This document shows positions 35,451-49,876 of a DNA stretch of 64,000 nucleotides, piece by piece. This DNA comes from Cryptomeria japonica (Eukaryota > Streptophyta > Pinopsida > Cupressales > Cupressaceae): contig NW_026729354.1 of assembly GCF_030272615.1 (NCBI RefSeq), forward strand, positions 1 through 64,000, read 5' to 3'. The notes beneath the pieces were generated by a model. The model was not told the DNA's origin. It made no database searches and worked only from the letters and a program-made list of their open reading frames with translations. The position numbers and the translations under genes are program-made. The first letter of the stretch is position 1; every line of letters begins with the position of its first letter.

Positions 35451-38089
35451 TATACCTTCAAATATTTTCTCCTTGATTACTTTATTTTTTGTACTTTATG
35501 TTATTTTTCTTTCAATTACTTGTAGTTTAAATGTGTGTTGGGTTGAATCAACACATTCTATCCATCTTAAAAAGTAATTCAACTTCCTCTAAGTCTCTAA
35601 CCTCAACTATAGGTTCCCACACCTTGAGATCATTCTCAGTGTGTCATTGGAATGTTAAACTAATTTCAATAGGGTGCAATTTCATGTGACAAGATAAGTT
35701 ACTACTTAGTTGTACAAATCCTTTGAGGCCTTCAAATAAAGGACACCAACATGACATTAAAGCATGATGTTAATGAAGGTTAATGATTTTTTTAAGTTTA
35801 ATTTTTATTTATTTCCCACGCCTAGGGTTTAGCTTTTGGATTTTCCCTTTCAAACAAGAACCCCGTGAGAAATCACAAGAGTTAAAGATATTTTTTCTAT
35901 GCTTATTTTGGCCAAATTAGTTTCTCTCCTTCATAGGATTTTATCTTACATGCATTCATGGCATCACTTTAGTAGATTCCATGCATTCTTTTCTTTTTTC
36001 ATTGATTTATACTTTTAGATTTTTAAATGGGATAATGAACCATTCTAATGTTATTTTTTTAATTATGGCATCCTAGTTCACCTAGAGAAATTTTCTTGAT
36101 GGTGCACAATTTTTACAAATTTCAATGTTGTGTTCAAAAGATGCTCAAAAAATTAGAGATCTTTTGTACTTAGATCACCAATTGGCACATTATTTTAATT
36201 TTCAATAAAATATCTTAATTTTTTGTGCTATTGGGTGAACTATTCACATCATTTAATTGGGCCCTATTGTTCATGTAAATAAAATAAAATGAAAAATTAG
36301 ATTTAACGACCTACTTTGTGTAATTTGTACCTTAAGAAAGTTGTCAATCTAATAACTATTTTCCTCTATTCTATTAGTTAAAGATAGCCATGATATTATC
36401 TTGGTTGTCCTTCTCTTATTTTTGGTATTTTTGAGGGATAATGGAAATAAATAAGGTGAAGATTCATTATACCTTTTGTGTTGCATAGAATATTTTAGTC
36501 TGACAAATGAACACTATTGCACTATTGGTTCTCAAAATCCACACAAGCACTTGAATGTCCTCACTACTCATTTAATATGTGTGATGAATTAGTCTAACAA
36601 CAAGATGCATGGTAGACTACAATCTCTTGAATGCCAATTTGATAGTTCTCTTCCATTGTGTCATTGTTCAAGGTAGTACAACATGACATGTTTGTAAGTC
36701 CCATTTTGTTATCTATAAAGAACCTATGAACCAATAAAGAAGGGGGAGAGATGTAATCAAGAGACACACATGTTACATTTTCACTCAATCTTAAAATGCC
36801 AAAAGTAAATATGTAAAAGCATTGTGGAAACAACATGAGGGATATGAATAAAATGTTAGTTTTTAATATCCTGTACAATTCAATTTATCATAGAAAGCCT
36901 CCATTAAATGGACATAACACCCTAAAGGATAAATCAACTTTTTAAAATTATAAAAGCATGTCACTAGTTTGAAGTTTCTACTTGAAAAGTAACACATCCA
37001 AAGATTACAAAAGATCTAAATTATATCTTGAACCTCATCTTAAAATGTAGTATAACAATCATCAACTAGAAACACCAATCCAAAGGATTTTAATTCCAAA
37101 TTAAAAACTTTTTCATAATCATGTAGTAGTTTCATACATGCAACAATAATCGTGTCTACTATTTTCTATCATGTTGCTTCTAACTTTTTCTAGGCTAAGT
37201 TTCCCATAAATAAGATCCTCACACTTATTCATACTCAAACTAAAGTAGAAATACTCTTGTCCTATGTGCTTTATAGACTTTTTGTTTTAAATCAAGTATT
37301 CATTTATACCTCATTAGCTTCATATGTTTGAATTCATTATAAGTAATATCTGAATATGAGATATGAAAGTTATGAGCAAATAAATATATGAAGCCATGAT
37401 CTTTTCATTTATTTATTTTGTTCATTGTGAAAGATTTTAATGTATTCATGATATACTTCCATATTTTCTTTAATTTGGGTTGTTGGAAATATGTTGCTGA
37501 GAAATAAAAATCATTTCATTGAAAAGAATCGCATTGTTCACCTAGATTTTTATTTGAATCTTAGTACTTTATTTCCCTTTTCTCTCATTGTGATCTAATA
37601 AGAGCATATTGAAAATCCAACAAAGAATCAACTTCTAAAATTCTAGAGGTTGATTTGGAAACTATGTCCCACATTTGTAGGCTTCCCCCTATTAGCGCAA
37701 GTTCGCATTAGGTTAGAGATTGGAACATCAATAGGAGCCATTGCAAAAGATATGTAAGAAAAAAGAAAATTTTATTAGAAATTCTTGAAGTAAAGTACCT
37801 TTTAGAGATGTAACTTTTGATAATCGATTCTTATTTTAATGACTTTTCTTTTAAATGAAGATCTCCACATATTGAATGCATTGAACTGATTAGTTTTGAA
37901 ATCATTAAAATTCTTAAAATTCCTTCAAAATCCTTCAAAATCCTTCAAAATGAACTCAAAAAATTCTATAAAACAATCGAGATCTAACTAGAATAAAAGG
38001 TAGTGAGCTCTAAGGAGGAAGGATCAAAAGAGGAAAATCAATGTAAACTCTCAAAGAATATTGATCTACGATAATCAAGAGTGAGGGAT

Positions 38090-38800
38090 TTGACCAAAAT
38101 TTCATTTGTTAAGACTTCTTTTTGTTTGTGCCTGAATCGAATAATGGTTGTAAGCCGAGAAATTGGAAGACTTCAATATTCCAGTAAATGAGATTTGCAG
38201 GTGGGCGGGCGATACGTTCCTTTCAGTGACGTCAGCTATGACCTTATGTAGTCGACATTATTTTTTCGTCAAAATTGATCGGCTAATTAATTAAGTATTT
38301 CCCAGCATCAAATCTCATCTGCAAACGTCAAGGCTTACGTCACGTAACCTTAGTAATGTATTTCGTAATTATATTACTATATTTAATGAAAGTTATCACT
38401 ATAATAATATTTTTAAGTTGTAACAAAACTTGTATTTTTGTATCAGTTAATTTTCATAAATTATTCGTATATTAATATTATGATCGTTTGGGGAAACAAT
38501 CCTAATTGATGGCGGCAGGATACAGATTAGAGAAATAACTAGAGGATTCCCTTCCTCCAATTCGGCTAAGTGTATCCGTAGGGTATTGTAATGTTTTTAT
38601 TAATGTTAAATATTGCGATACAATTCAATATAAATAGAAATTCAAATCTTCTTAAATTTGATTTTAGATATTCTTATAATGTTGTTTCATTTGTCAATCT
38701 TATATAAAATGTTATTCAACTATTGTAATGGTTGTTCTGATTTTCAGAGAGCAAAAACCAATATGCGAATCTTCTTGGAGTCTCTCAATATGGATAGGGG
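38090..38800 (-). promoter_or_regulatory. Orphan SDR promoter paralogue, copy 2
   Basis: Same segment; as-1-like site at 38323-38342. Confidence 0.75.
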
Positions 38801-38966
38801 TAGGGGTGAAGAGATTCTCATAATAGTTTACGTAATTAGCATAAGTTTGCATACTCTTTCTATACAGGCCCTCTTTTAACAATGTTATGGCTTATTTGAC
38901 CTCCTCAGACTTCGCACAAGTGCGGTGCAAATGGCATCACCCACCAGGCCCATCGAAGTATCATAG

Positions 38967-41010
38967 CTAAGGCAGCCCAAGGCAGTGGAGGTAGCTGCGT
39001 ATTGCTTTTTCTCCACGTTCAAAGCTGCCAAACGAATGGACTATGTTGTACAAGAAATGCTCCAAAAGTTCAACGTTATGAATTTGAGCCTGCACCAAGT
39101 GCTTTTCGCCTATGATCCTCTGCACCACTCCTTCAATATCTGTGTTAATTAAAAATTTCTCCTGAAGTTCATCAGTCACCGAGCATTGAGTGCAGCTACA
39201 CTCGCACCTTTGAATTTTCAAGAAATGATACTTCTAGTCTTCAACCTCTTACTCCTAAGTGTTGTGTTTGTCTAAAGAAATATAATGCTAGTTCACAGGC
39301 CACCCATCAAACCATCGTCGTCACAAGTGAAGACCTTATCATTTGAGGAGATGTGAGCGAACCCCTCCTGAAAGAGTTCGGTTGTCACCCGTCCTAGGTG
39401 TAAGATCGAGAGGGAGATTTGGAGACTGATGTAAGGTGAGTTTAAACGAAGTCTGCTGTACACCGATCCCGAAGCGCTTGCAGAAACAAAGACCTCGCAA
39501 ACACCGTTTAGAAGTGGTCTCGACCACCCACTACGTCTGTGACAAAAATGGTACCAACGGGTCTGTGCCACTTTGTATTGAATCAGGAGATGGTCAGCAG
39601 TCTCTTCATTTTCTTTGCATAGAGTACACCAGTGAGGGCCCGAGATACCAATCTTTTGCAGTCTATTCCCCATTAAGTTGCACTTGTGAAGGGTGGTCGA
39701 AACAAATGCTCCCATCTTAGGGGGGACATTTGTGCCCCAACAGAGCTCCGTTGGCCAATGATAAGCATCGATTTCGTACTAATGACCTCAAAGTCAATCT
39801 TACTGGGATAAGAATCAAATTTAGCCACACAATACATAATTTTATCGTTACCATTAGATAATAGCAAATGTCGCTTGCCGAGCTTTTTTTAGCAACTGTT
39901 CCTTACAATCATAGTCCAACATATCAAAGTCTTTCTATTTGTAAGATTCGACGTCATCATCATTAATGATAATGAAACAGTCCCTCACTTTGCTACCATA
40001 GGTCTCCAATGGCGTGTGCACTACTTTCTTCAAGCCTAGGATGGTGACAAGAGGGTACTAGTCATTCCAAGAATCATACAAGGAGGAGCTATCAAGGTAA
40101 CACACCTAATTTTCCATAGGAGGTTAGATTATAGTGCTCCTATATTTGATAATAAAATTCCGTACTGAAGAGCCCCTAGGTGGATTGGCAATAGTGAGTA
40201 TGCGGTTAAGAGAATCATCATACTCACTATTGCCAATCCACCTAGGGGCTCTTCAGTACGGAATTTTATTATCAAATATAGGAGCACTATAATCTAACCT
40301 CCTATGGAAAATTAGGTGTGTTACCTTGATAGCTCCTCCTTGTATGATTCTTGGAATGACTAGTACCCTCTTGTCACCATCCTAGGCTTGGAGAAAGTAG
40401 TGCACACGCCATTGGAGACCTATGGTAGCAAAGTGAGGGACTGTTTCATCATCATTAATGATGATGAAAGAGTCTGCTCTAGAGGGCTACATGTATTTTG
40501 AAGATCCGCCATGTTAGCTTGGCCCCAAGAGCAATGTTCTATGTTTGCATTTCACGAATACTGGCATCCCCTCTCAATTTCAATTTTTTTTTATAGTGTC
40601 CCACAATAAGAGATGAGGTATGTGTTTCTTTTTCATTGGAGCCTTCCCAAAGGAAACTTTTTTGCAGAGAGGCTATCTTTGTGCTATCCCCATTCGATAA
40701 TTCGATACATGAAAGCATACATATTGGTATGATAGCGATGACTGCCTTAAGCATGGTGATTTTGCTAGACATGGTGAACCATCTCCCCTTCCAACATCCC
40801 ACCTTCTTCGTGCACTTCCCAATAGTGTCGCACCAAATATTGTCTTTGATTGCCCCCATTGAATAAAGGTATGCCTAGATACATGGATGGTAGACGTTCA
40901 ACACCAAATCTAAATAAAGGGAGAAAATTGCATGTTGCGTTGCAATTTGACACGACATGTATCCCTTGCACCAATGTATTCGAAAAACAATAAGAATAAG
41001 ACTTCTAATC
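38967..41010 (-). pseudogene. 5'-truncated LINE, copy 2
   Basis: Same remnant. One substitution near 40922 changes Pro to Leu in the reverse-transcriptase part relative to copy 1. Confidence 0.82.
39954..40467. repeat. Long inverted repeat inside the LINE, copy 2
   Basis: Same arms and loop. Confidence 0.95.
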
Positions 41011-41391
41011 ACAAAGGTTTTTACTCAGATTTGGGCACACCTACGTAGATACATTCTAGGCGAGACACCTAAATCTCTAGTCAATCGGTCTAGGGCAATG
41101 TATCCCCTTCATAATTGACACTCAGTATGTAATCGCAGGATTGAGCTACAACTTTCGCTCTCGCCCTATTTATATAGAAACCCGAACGAAATACCGTTCA
41201 AGATCAAGCCAAGAGGTGATGAAATCCTCTCGGTACAGAAGCCAAGAGGTGATGAAACAAAATACTTTATCAACGATATAACTTGTGATCTTCAATTTTT
41301 ATTTTGATAACATTTTTAAATAAAAATCTTGTTTATAAAAACAAGTCATGTCAAATTTTAAGAATAGAAAGATGCTATTATAAGAAAAAAG

Positions 41392-41657
41392 TTTGGAAAA
41401 CAAAAAATTATAATTTTCCTATTTTCATTCTTTCCTTTTTCTGAGTGATTGCTTGGAAAACAAAACATTACAATATTTCCTATTTTCATTCTTTCATTTT
41501 TCTGAAGATGAATCACTCAGAGAGATTGGAAACTCCAATCATGCATAAAGTTTACATACTCCATTTCTCATTTTCATTCTTTTCTTTTTCTGAAGATAAA
41601 TCACTCAGAGAGATTGGAAACTCAAATTATACGTCAAGCTTACATACTCCATTTCAT
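41392..41657. repeat. Tandem duplications downstream of the SDR gene, copy 2
   Basis: Same duplications as in copy 1. Confidence 0.85.
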
Positions 41658-41718
41658 AGACTGTGAAAAGCTAATATACTATTTATAACCAATCAAAAGC
41701 CTAAATCTTAAGTCTTAT

Positions 41719-42498
41719 TCAAACGATGCCTCCATTGATACGAATAACCTGGCCATTAACCCACTCAGCATCATCTGTAGCAAGGAAAGCCGCCACGGGA
41801 GCAACATCCTCCTTCTGCCCCAGCCGCTCAAAGGGTGACTCCATGGCAATCCTATCAACCAACTCCTCACTCTTCCCCTCCAAAAACAACTCCGTCACAA
41901 TCCCACCTGGTGCGATGCAATTTGCAGTAATGCGAGTCCCCCTCAACTCCTTGGCCAAAATCCTGGTCATGGTCTCAACGGCAGCATTGGTGGCGGCGTA
42001 AGCCCCATACCCAGGCTTCACAGTCCCCACAAGCGAGCTGCTCAAATTGATAATGCGGCCACCGCCACCACGTACGAGTCTGTTTGCCGCTTCCCTCGAG
42101 CACAAAAACGCTCCTTTGCAGTTAATGTTGAAAGTCCGATCCCAATCCTCTTCAGGCGTGTTTGCAATTGAGGGTGAGTTGGAATCGAGCACTCCCGCAC
42201 AGTTCACGATTATGTGGACGCCTCCGAACGCTTTCTCCGCTGCATCGAATAATTTTTTCACGTCCCCAGAAACTGAAATATCTGCTCTGCATATAATCGC
42301 TCTTTCTCCGTCCTTGTTTTCATTGATTATGGCTGCGACTTCTTCTGCTTTTTGCTGGTTTCCTACATAATTTATCACGACTTTGGCTCCTTTTTCAGCC
42401 AAATGCAGAGCAATTTCTCTGCCGATGCCTCTCGAGGCACCCGTCACGATGGCTACGCGCCCTTCCAAACTGCTGCCCTGCTTTGCCTGACTACTCAT
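41719..42498 (-). CDS. Classical SDR with Asn in place of catalytic Lys, copy 2
   Basis: Identical to copy 1 except residue 5, which is Ala instead of Glu in the disordered N-terminus (one base, near 42485). Asn 171 is present here too (codon 41986-41988), so the change predates the array or arose once and spread. Confidence 0.93.
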   Translation of the reverse strand: MSSQAKQGSSLEGRVAIVTGASRGIGREIALHLAEKGAKVVINYVGNQQKAEEVAAIINENKDGERAIICRADISVSGDVKKLFDAAEKAFGGVHIIVNCAGVLDSNSPSIANTPEEDWDRTFNINCKGAFLCSREAANRLVRGGGGRIINLSSSLVGTVKPGYGAYAATNAAVETMTRILAKELRGTRITANCIAPGGIVTELFLEGKSEELVDRIAMESPFERLGQKEDVAPVAAFLATDDAEWVNGQVIRINGGIV

Positions 42499-42858
42499 TG
42501 TCAAAAATCTATAATTTGTGAAGACAATTCGCTTTATGTTTGTGCCTGAAATCTGAATTGAATTGAATTTAAATAGGTTCGAGTAAATCAGATTTGGCAT
42601 CTGGGCGGCCGATAAAATTCATTTCCGTGACGTCATTGATTTTATATTATTTTGCCGTTTCAAACATTTGCAGTCAACATTGATTGGCGATATCAATTAA
42701 TTATTTCAATGTTGCGATTGAAAGGAAAGATTTTCCAGCATTCAAATCTCATCTGCAAACGTCAAGGCTTACGTCACGTAACTTTTAATTGAAAGGAAAG
42801 ATTTTCCAGCATTCAAATCTCATCTGCAAACGTCAAGGCTTACGTCACGTAACTTTTA
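42499..42858 (-). promoter_or_regulatory. SDR promoter, copy 2
   Basis: Same elements: TATTTAAA 42568-42575, TGACGTCA 42628-42635, as-1-like sites 42757-42776 and 42828-42847. Confidence 0.75.
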
Positions 42859-44269
42859 ATAGCATATTTTGTAATCAAGTGATCAATGGGCACTTAATTG
42901 AATAGCTTTAAATAATTCAGGGATGAAACCGCACTTGTTAAAATGATTTATTTATTTAAATAGAGAGGGCCAAGCAGTTTATTGGAGTTTCACTTTTTTT
43001 TAAATAGGTGGTGGGTGAACCGGGACTTATACCTAATTTGTTATAATTTTATGGCAAACCTTTTCAATTGATGGCGATGGGATATGATATCAAAGAAACA
43101 ATTATAGAAGATTCACTCTCCTTGATAAAGTAAAATATATAATTTTTAGATTTAATTCTAGACAATATTATTGTGTTGTTCTACTTTGTCAATCCTACAT
43201 ATACTGTTGTTTGACTATTCTAATGGTTACTCTAATTTATTATAGATGGGAAGAAATTATGTCTCACAAAATTCTTTAGGTCTTCATATTTTGATGGTAT
43301 CCACAACTATCATGATTATAAATATAAATGTCTTTATTTGTTTACAAGATTCTTAAATTTGATTAAGCTTTCATTTCAATGAGGAATATGAACATGTTAA
43401 TTTAAAGAATATTAATTTTATTTTAGAAATAGCTTTATATTAATTTAGTTGATTAATACATTCATATAGATTTCAGAAATTAGTCTACTTTTATAAATGA
43501 GTATCTTTTGTCAATCATATTTACAATCATGTAAGTTTGGTTTATAAATAATAAATACATATGTTGTAATGTATTTGAGACTGTTTACTTTCGTAACTAG
43601 ATCATTTGTATAAATTATATTTATGATCCAATATATTAAATCTTATTGTATACACATAAAATTGGTTATGAGCAATTAAATAAATATTTTATATTTATTT
43701 AATAATTATTCTTCTATTAAATAGTTAATTTGAAAAGATTAATTTATTTAATTCATTTTATATTCTTCTATTAATTAATTTAATTGAAACATTTTATCAA
43801 TTAATTCGTTATATCCTTTTCTTCTAATCAATTAATTAAATATCTAATATTTAATTGTTCATGTATCTACTATTCTATAGTCTCATTAATTAAATAATTT
43901 CTTAATTATTTAATTATATTTCCAACTCACCTTTCCATCTCCATGTCATCTCCACTTTGCCAACTCATTCATCATGTGGCTAAATTAATTCAACAAAATT
44001 CAATTAAATTAAATCATTTATTAGCCAATTATCTCCAACTTCCAAAATAAATGAAATATTGTGTACGTGCACATATTTCCTAGCCTTCTTCTATATTCTC
44101 TCTAACATCACTATATCTTAGGAGGACTTGAGTCCACTTGTCCTCTCATTCTTACATCCTTTCCAATTATCCTATATCATCTCAAGTCTTCAACTCAGTC
44201 AAGGTGAGATGAGTGACACTTGTCTTCTCCTTCCCCCTTTCTCTCAACCTTCAACCTCTTACTCATAGC

Positions 44270-44767
44270 CATCCAATTTGCAAGATTCGATCATGATCGT
44301 TGATCTCTGTCACCTAAGCTCGTGCACTCAAAAATCTATAAAAAGAGGTCTCCTAAGCCATTTTGAAACTAATAGCTAATCTTATAGTCATCCTAGGAGT
44401 TTTTTTCTTGCATCCATGAGTTTGAGTTTGAAGCAAATACCAATTTTAGAATTTTTATCATAGCTTAATATCATGTTAGCTTAAATCATTTGCATATGAA
44501 TATTATAGCATCAGTTAACTATTAGTTCATTCTTCATATGCCATCTTGGAAGCTACCAGTGCTTGTCTGAGATCAAATCATCTGCAACCAAGAACAATGG
44601 AGTTAGGACACAATGAGGTGTAAACCGTGGAAGGTATAATATTGTTTATTTCATTTACTTCATGTTACTTCATTGGTTGAAGTTAAGTTTCCTGTAGATT
44701 TCCTTTTTATATTTTATGATCTAAACTAACAAGTTTCAGGATATTTCTTTGGAGTTCAACTTTAACA
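44270..44767 (+). mobile_element. Element A 5' LTR, terminal part, copy 2 to 3
   Basis: Same, with TATA at 44337-44345; it precedes the gag-pro at 46810. One base near 44641 differs (A for C). Confidence 0.65.
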
Positions 44768-44771
44768 TTTT

Positions 44772-44791
44772 TGGCGCCCACTGTGGGGATC
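44772..44791 (+). other. Element A primer-binding site, next copy
   Basis: Same sequence and position relative to the LTR end. Confidence 0.75.
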
Positions 44792-46809
44792 AGGCCTCGC
44801 ACTTACCTTTCTAATATCCTGTCTTATTCTCGCAGAATCAATTTAACGCTTTTGTAAGTCAGTTTCATGCATCTGTGAAATTTGACAACGCATTTGTTAA
44901 GTAGGTTAGCGCTTTTATTGCTTAGTTTAACGTCTGTTTTAAATAGAATGGTGTTTTTAATCATGAATTCGCGCATTCAAGAAATACAGGGTTAGCACCT
45001 TTGTCGTACAATTTAGCACTTTTATTGTTTAGGATAGTGCTTTTGCCATCTAGGATAGCGCTTTTGCAGTTTTAGCACTTATGTTCTATCACTGGGTGAA
45101 ATTTGAATTTTTATAATCTGAAAGCTAACAATTTTGCAGGTCCGAATGTCCAAGGCTTAAGAATTTGAAAACTATTGACATTTGTGGGTGCAGGGTCCAT
45201 TTTGAGCAAATTTCATGCATTTCCTCACTTAGCTAAATTAAGGGTTTTTCAAGTAAAACATCATATCTTACTCATCTAGTCTAACTAGGAGGATAATCAA
45301 CAGCATGCACCTTGCATTTGAGTGTTTTCCTTAAATTAGTTGCACATAGATTCTTAGAAGTCTTAAAATAAACCTTTTTCTTTCGTGTTTGTTGAAGTAG
45401 TAGGCAAGTATGCTCTCACTCGTATACGGTGATTTGAAAACTAGACCTATTTCTTTTATGTGTAACCTTTAGAGGGCTTGCCTTCCTGAGTTGCCTTGAG
45501 GGGGGCAATGAGAAGGGAACGACCCAAGTGGAAACGGGCTAATATCGAGTCCTTCCAATCCACTCTAAATAAATTATGTCTTTGACGAAAGTCATGAACA
45601 ACATTTGTTGATTAGTTCATACTGACACTATGTTTCCCCATTAACCCTATGGAGCGTAACCTCTGTAGGCTGGGAACCTTCTGTATTTACAGAGTTTAAG
45701 TGTCGCATGTATGGCCACATGATCGGAAGCCCTTACTAAAAATATTTTGTATTTGCTACCAAAATCCTTGTAATTGTTGGTCCAGGATGTCAGACCTCTG
45801 AAGCAGCTCACACACATACGGTTCTTAGTAGAGATATAAAGTTTTTCATGGGGAGTTTTCATGGAAATCGATGCTTGGCTGCCCCAAAGAAGTGAGTGTT
45901 GAGGGTGGATCCAGTGGGGTCAAGCACCTAAATATCTGCTCTGAATAGCGTAGCCTCGGGGCAAACCCCATGTGAGATTCAACAATTATTGTCTCGACCT
46001 ACCATAGGATTTGTGCTTGCTTGTGCACTTTGATTTCCAAAACATTATGTCTTTTGTGTCTTCAAAAATGTTTTCAAAATGGTCAAAAACTAAAAAAATC
46101 ATCAGTCTGAATTGAGTAAAAATCTGACAACTTGCTGGAAAATTTGAAAATCTCTTTAACACAGTCAGAATTGTGCATTTGTTGCACAGAACAATGCTTT
46201 TGACCAATAGAACAGTTCTTTTAAACAACAGTACAACACTTTTATCCCTTAGAATCATGCATTTGATCTTTGGAATAACGCTTTTCAACATGAAACTATT
46301 CTTTTACACTATATTTTAATTCTTTTATTTCACATAGAAGCACTTTTAATCACATAGAGTAGCACATTTATCGCGTAGGTTAGAGCTTTTGACAAATAGG
46401 TCAGCGCAAATGTTTTCCTACATCTAAAATAGAGGGTTTTTTTGCATATCACACCAAAATTTCAATATCATTTTCAAATACCCTTTTTCGAGTATATTTG
46501 TCTTCAACTATCACAGGTCTTTAAACTGGTCAAATAATCAGCTTATCAATCAAATAGGTTATTTCCAAAGGTTTTCATAAGCATAAAACATTCAACAAGT
46601 TAGTGATTGAACCATCTTAAGTGCAAAAAGATCAACATTATTATCAGTTTCTCATCAGGAAACATCAAATCCTTTATCATGAAACTTGATCATATCAACC
46701 TTTGTTCATTATCTTGGATATATCATTCCTGTTTGAACCTAGGTTTTATCAAAATAAATATTGCACTCACATTGGAATCAAACAAACTTGTAAACCATCA
46801 TATGCTTAT
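44792..46809 (+). other. Element A long leader, next copy
   Basis: Same, with repeat clusters at about 44841-45082 and 46171-46412. Substitutions relative to the previous copy near 45531, 45593 and 45722. Confidence 0.6.
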
Positions 46810-49800
46810 ATGACTTTTAAATATCGCCTTAAGAAAAGAAAACCTAGTTATAAGGCTACTTTGAAGAAGACAAGATTCTTGTACATCAATCGCAAAATCT
46901 TGTTAAAACACGGGACATTCCTACACCGTTTTCGTCACTATTTATGTGGTTATGGAACGGAGTTTGACGAAGAAATTTTGCAAGAACATGCTTTTCAACA
47001 ACAAGATACCTTATCGCAACGCACTAATAACAATGGTAAAATCAACAAAGCTTATCTTCCTAAACCAGTGATCACTTATTGAGTGACATTTTAGAAGATC
47101 AAAACTCGAGAAGTCCAAATCAATCACATGCTAGTTTGGACTAGAGCTCAATACGAGCAATTCAGAAAACAACAAAAACAAATGGAAGAAAATCCAATGT
47201 TTCATCAATTTGAATACATAGATGTTGGTGAAGAAGTAGTAAATAACACCATTAGAGACCTAGAACAAGATTATAAATTTGACAGACTAATGGAAAATTT
47301 ATTGGAAAAATAAAAAGAAAAGTACATCCTAATGTTGACAAAATCAGGAGCTAAATTGCCACAAGACTTTAACATAGAAAGTTTGAAACAAGATGCAGAG
47401 ATGAGTAACCATCAAAACACTGATGATCCCAATAACGAGGATGTAAATCAAGTAAATCATGAGGAAACAAGAGGAGATAAACGAGAAAAGACCATGATGA
47501 TACAAGAAGAGAGTGTGGTGACAGAAGAACTTATGAGGATGCAAGAAGAACCCATATTGATAATCCTTTGTTAACTCTCACTCGACAAATAGAAACCTTA
47601 CAACAACAAATACAAGATATACAGAATGGAACAAATTCTAAGAAATATTCATTAGAGGACATCTTCCCATATCCTTTTGACAAAAGTTTAAACATGATAC
47701 CATTCCCACAACATTGTGAAGTCCCTAAATATGATAAATATGATGGGAAATCCGATCCTCAAGATCACATTAGAAAATTTTGCACCATGAGTATGGAATT
47801 TGCACAGGATGAAACTTACCTGATGCGTTTATTCCCTAGAAGCTTAAGTGGACAATCAACGGAATGGTTCTCAAGATTACCATCTGGGATTAAATATTTT
47901 GAAGAACTTGTGAATAGATTTATCTCACAATACTCCTATAATGTAAGAAATGAGATAACAATGCTAGATCTATGTAACGTCAAGCAAAACAATGGTGAAC
48001 CTTTCATGGTCTTTTTACAATGACGGAAATGAATGTTAAATAGATATCCAAGAGACATGTACCCGATCAAGAGAAAATGGACATATTCATTGACAACCTT
48101 ATCAGTGAAAAGAGTTTCGTCTTAAAATGCAATGTCCTCCTTTTGCTAAAATGATTGAAAATGGTCTAAAGATAGAAGATGCAATGGTAAAGAAAGGAGA
48201 GTTAAAATTTTGCAATTCCTACAACAACAACAACAATAACAATGACAAACCTAAATTTTGGTCAAAGAATAGGAATGTTACCAATGGAGGAAATGATGAC
48301 AGCAATGCTACCAAACAACAACCAATCTTAAACTTATCAAGTCAAGTACCAAACAACAACAATCAAGAGAACAGTAGATCCAAGTCTTTCTTCTCCAATC
48401 CTTGCAAGAAATTCACAAACATTGGAGAACCGTTGGAATCAGCTTTGAAAACTCTTCTTGCAAATAAATTGATTACCTTACCAGAAGCAAGGAATTATGA
48501 CCCTCAAGTCAAACCTAATTGGTGGAATGACAATCATTTTTGCAATTATCATCGAAACAAAGGACACCAAGCCAATGATTGTCAAAGATTCAAGCATCTT
48601 ATTCAAGATTTAATCGATAATGGAACTATCACAGTGGATGGTCATAAGATGAATGAATCACATCTAGCATTCAAAAATCCACTTCCAAATTATGAAAAAG
48701 GTGAACAATCCAAACCAAAAGATGAAAAAGGAAAAGCTAAAGTAAACTACACTTACACATATGATGTTGTGGTAAATTTCATCATTGTCAAAGACAACAC
48801 ACCTTCAGAACCAATCAATGTTATTACAAGAAGCAAAGCGAAGGTTACATTTCTGGGTATAACAAATAAATCAACATCCACTTCAAGACAATACAATTTA
48901 GTGGAACAATTACAAAAGACACCCACTAAAATTTCAATTTTGGAGCTCCTAAAAGTTTCGTCTATGCATAAGGAAATATTGGAGAAGGCTCTAACAAAAA
49001 CAACAGTCTCAAAAGATCTGGATGTGGATCAGTTCAAACAAATGGTGGGACACCTCATAGCCCCACATTTCTTGTCCTTTTCTGAAAATGATGACGCATC
49101 CTTGCAACACCCTCACAATGGTCCCTTACATGTTGAAGTCACCATTCATAAAACCTGTGTCAAACGCGTGCTCATAGATGGTGGGTATGGCTTATACATT
49201 TGTGCATTAAGTTTAATAAAGGCTTTGGGATATTCAGAAAATACAGTAGATCCAAAGAAGAAAATAACTATCAAGGTGTATGATGAGGAAGAACGTTCTT
49301 CTAAAGGAACTGTGGTGTTACCAATCAAAATAGGACCCGTGGAAAGTTATACATTGTTCCAGGTTCTGGACTTGAACTTATCTTATAACATTCTTCTAGG
49401 AAGACCATGGAATCATGGCATTCAAGAAGTTCCTTCTACATACCACCAATGTGTTAAGTTTCCTCATAATGGACAAGAAATCACTATGGCAGCAAATTCC
49501 AGTCAATATTGCAATAATTTGAAACCAGCACAAGATGCAAGAGTTCCACATAACAGAGAATTAGTCTATCCCACTCAAGAAACTCAAGAGAAATTATGGG
49601 AAAATTTTGAGAAAATGCTCAAATTAAATGATGAAGGAATGGGAAAGTGTTATTTGCATAACTTACCAGTTTCACCTAAATCATATGGAAAACCTACAAA
49701 GGCTCAACCAAGAATCACACAGAAATCAGTTGAAATATTTGATGGAGCATTTGTTAGAGCTGAAACACTTGTAGAAGAAACTGAAGACAAAGACACTCTT

Positions 49801-49845
49801 AATGTAGGTTTATTTTATGACATGCAAATTGTGAATTTATTTTGA
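46810..49845 (+). pseudogene. Element A gag-pro pseudogene, copy 3
   Basis: Same broken architecture. The 572-residue frame (48127-49845) has Cys 93 and Thr 267 as in copy 1, and Ser 105 as in copy 2. Confidence 0.85.
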
Positions 49846-49867
49846 AACGATATACTGATTCAAATCT

Positions 49868-49876
49868 AGGGGGGAA
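49868..49876 (+). other. Polypurine tract of element A, copy 3
   Basis: Same purine run, in the same position after the gag-pro stop. Confidence 0.5.

Larger units (their letters stand above)
23370..46739. repeat. Tandem repeat unit, copy 2 (23,370 bp)
   Basis: Second complete unit. It carries most of the private substitutions: near 23698, 25033, 25555, 28901, 28915 and 30010 it differs from copies 1 and 3, which agree with each other. It also differs from copy 1 in the SDR N-terminus (residue 5 Ala instead of Glu). The part of copy 3 that would show the third SDR is outside the window. Confidence 0.97.
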
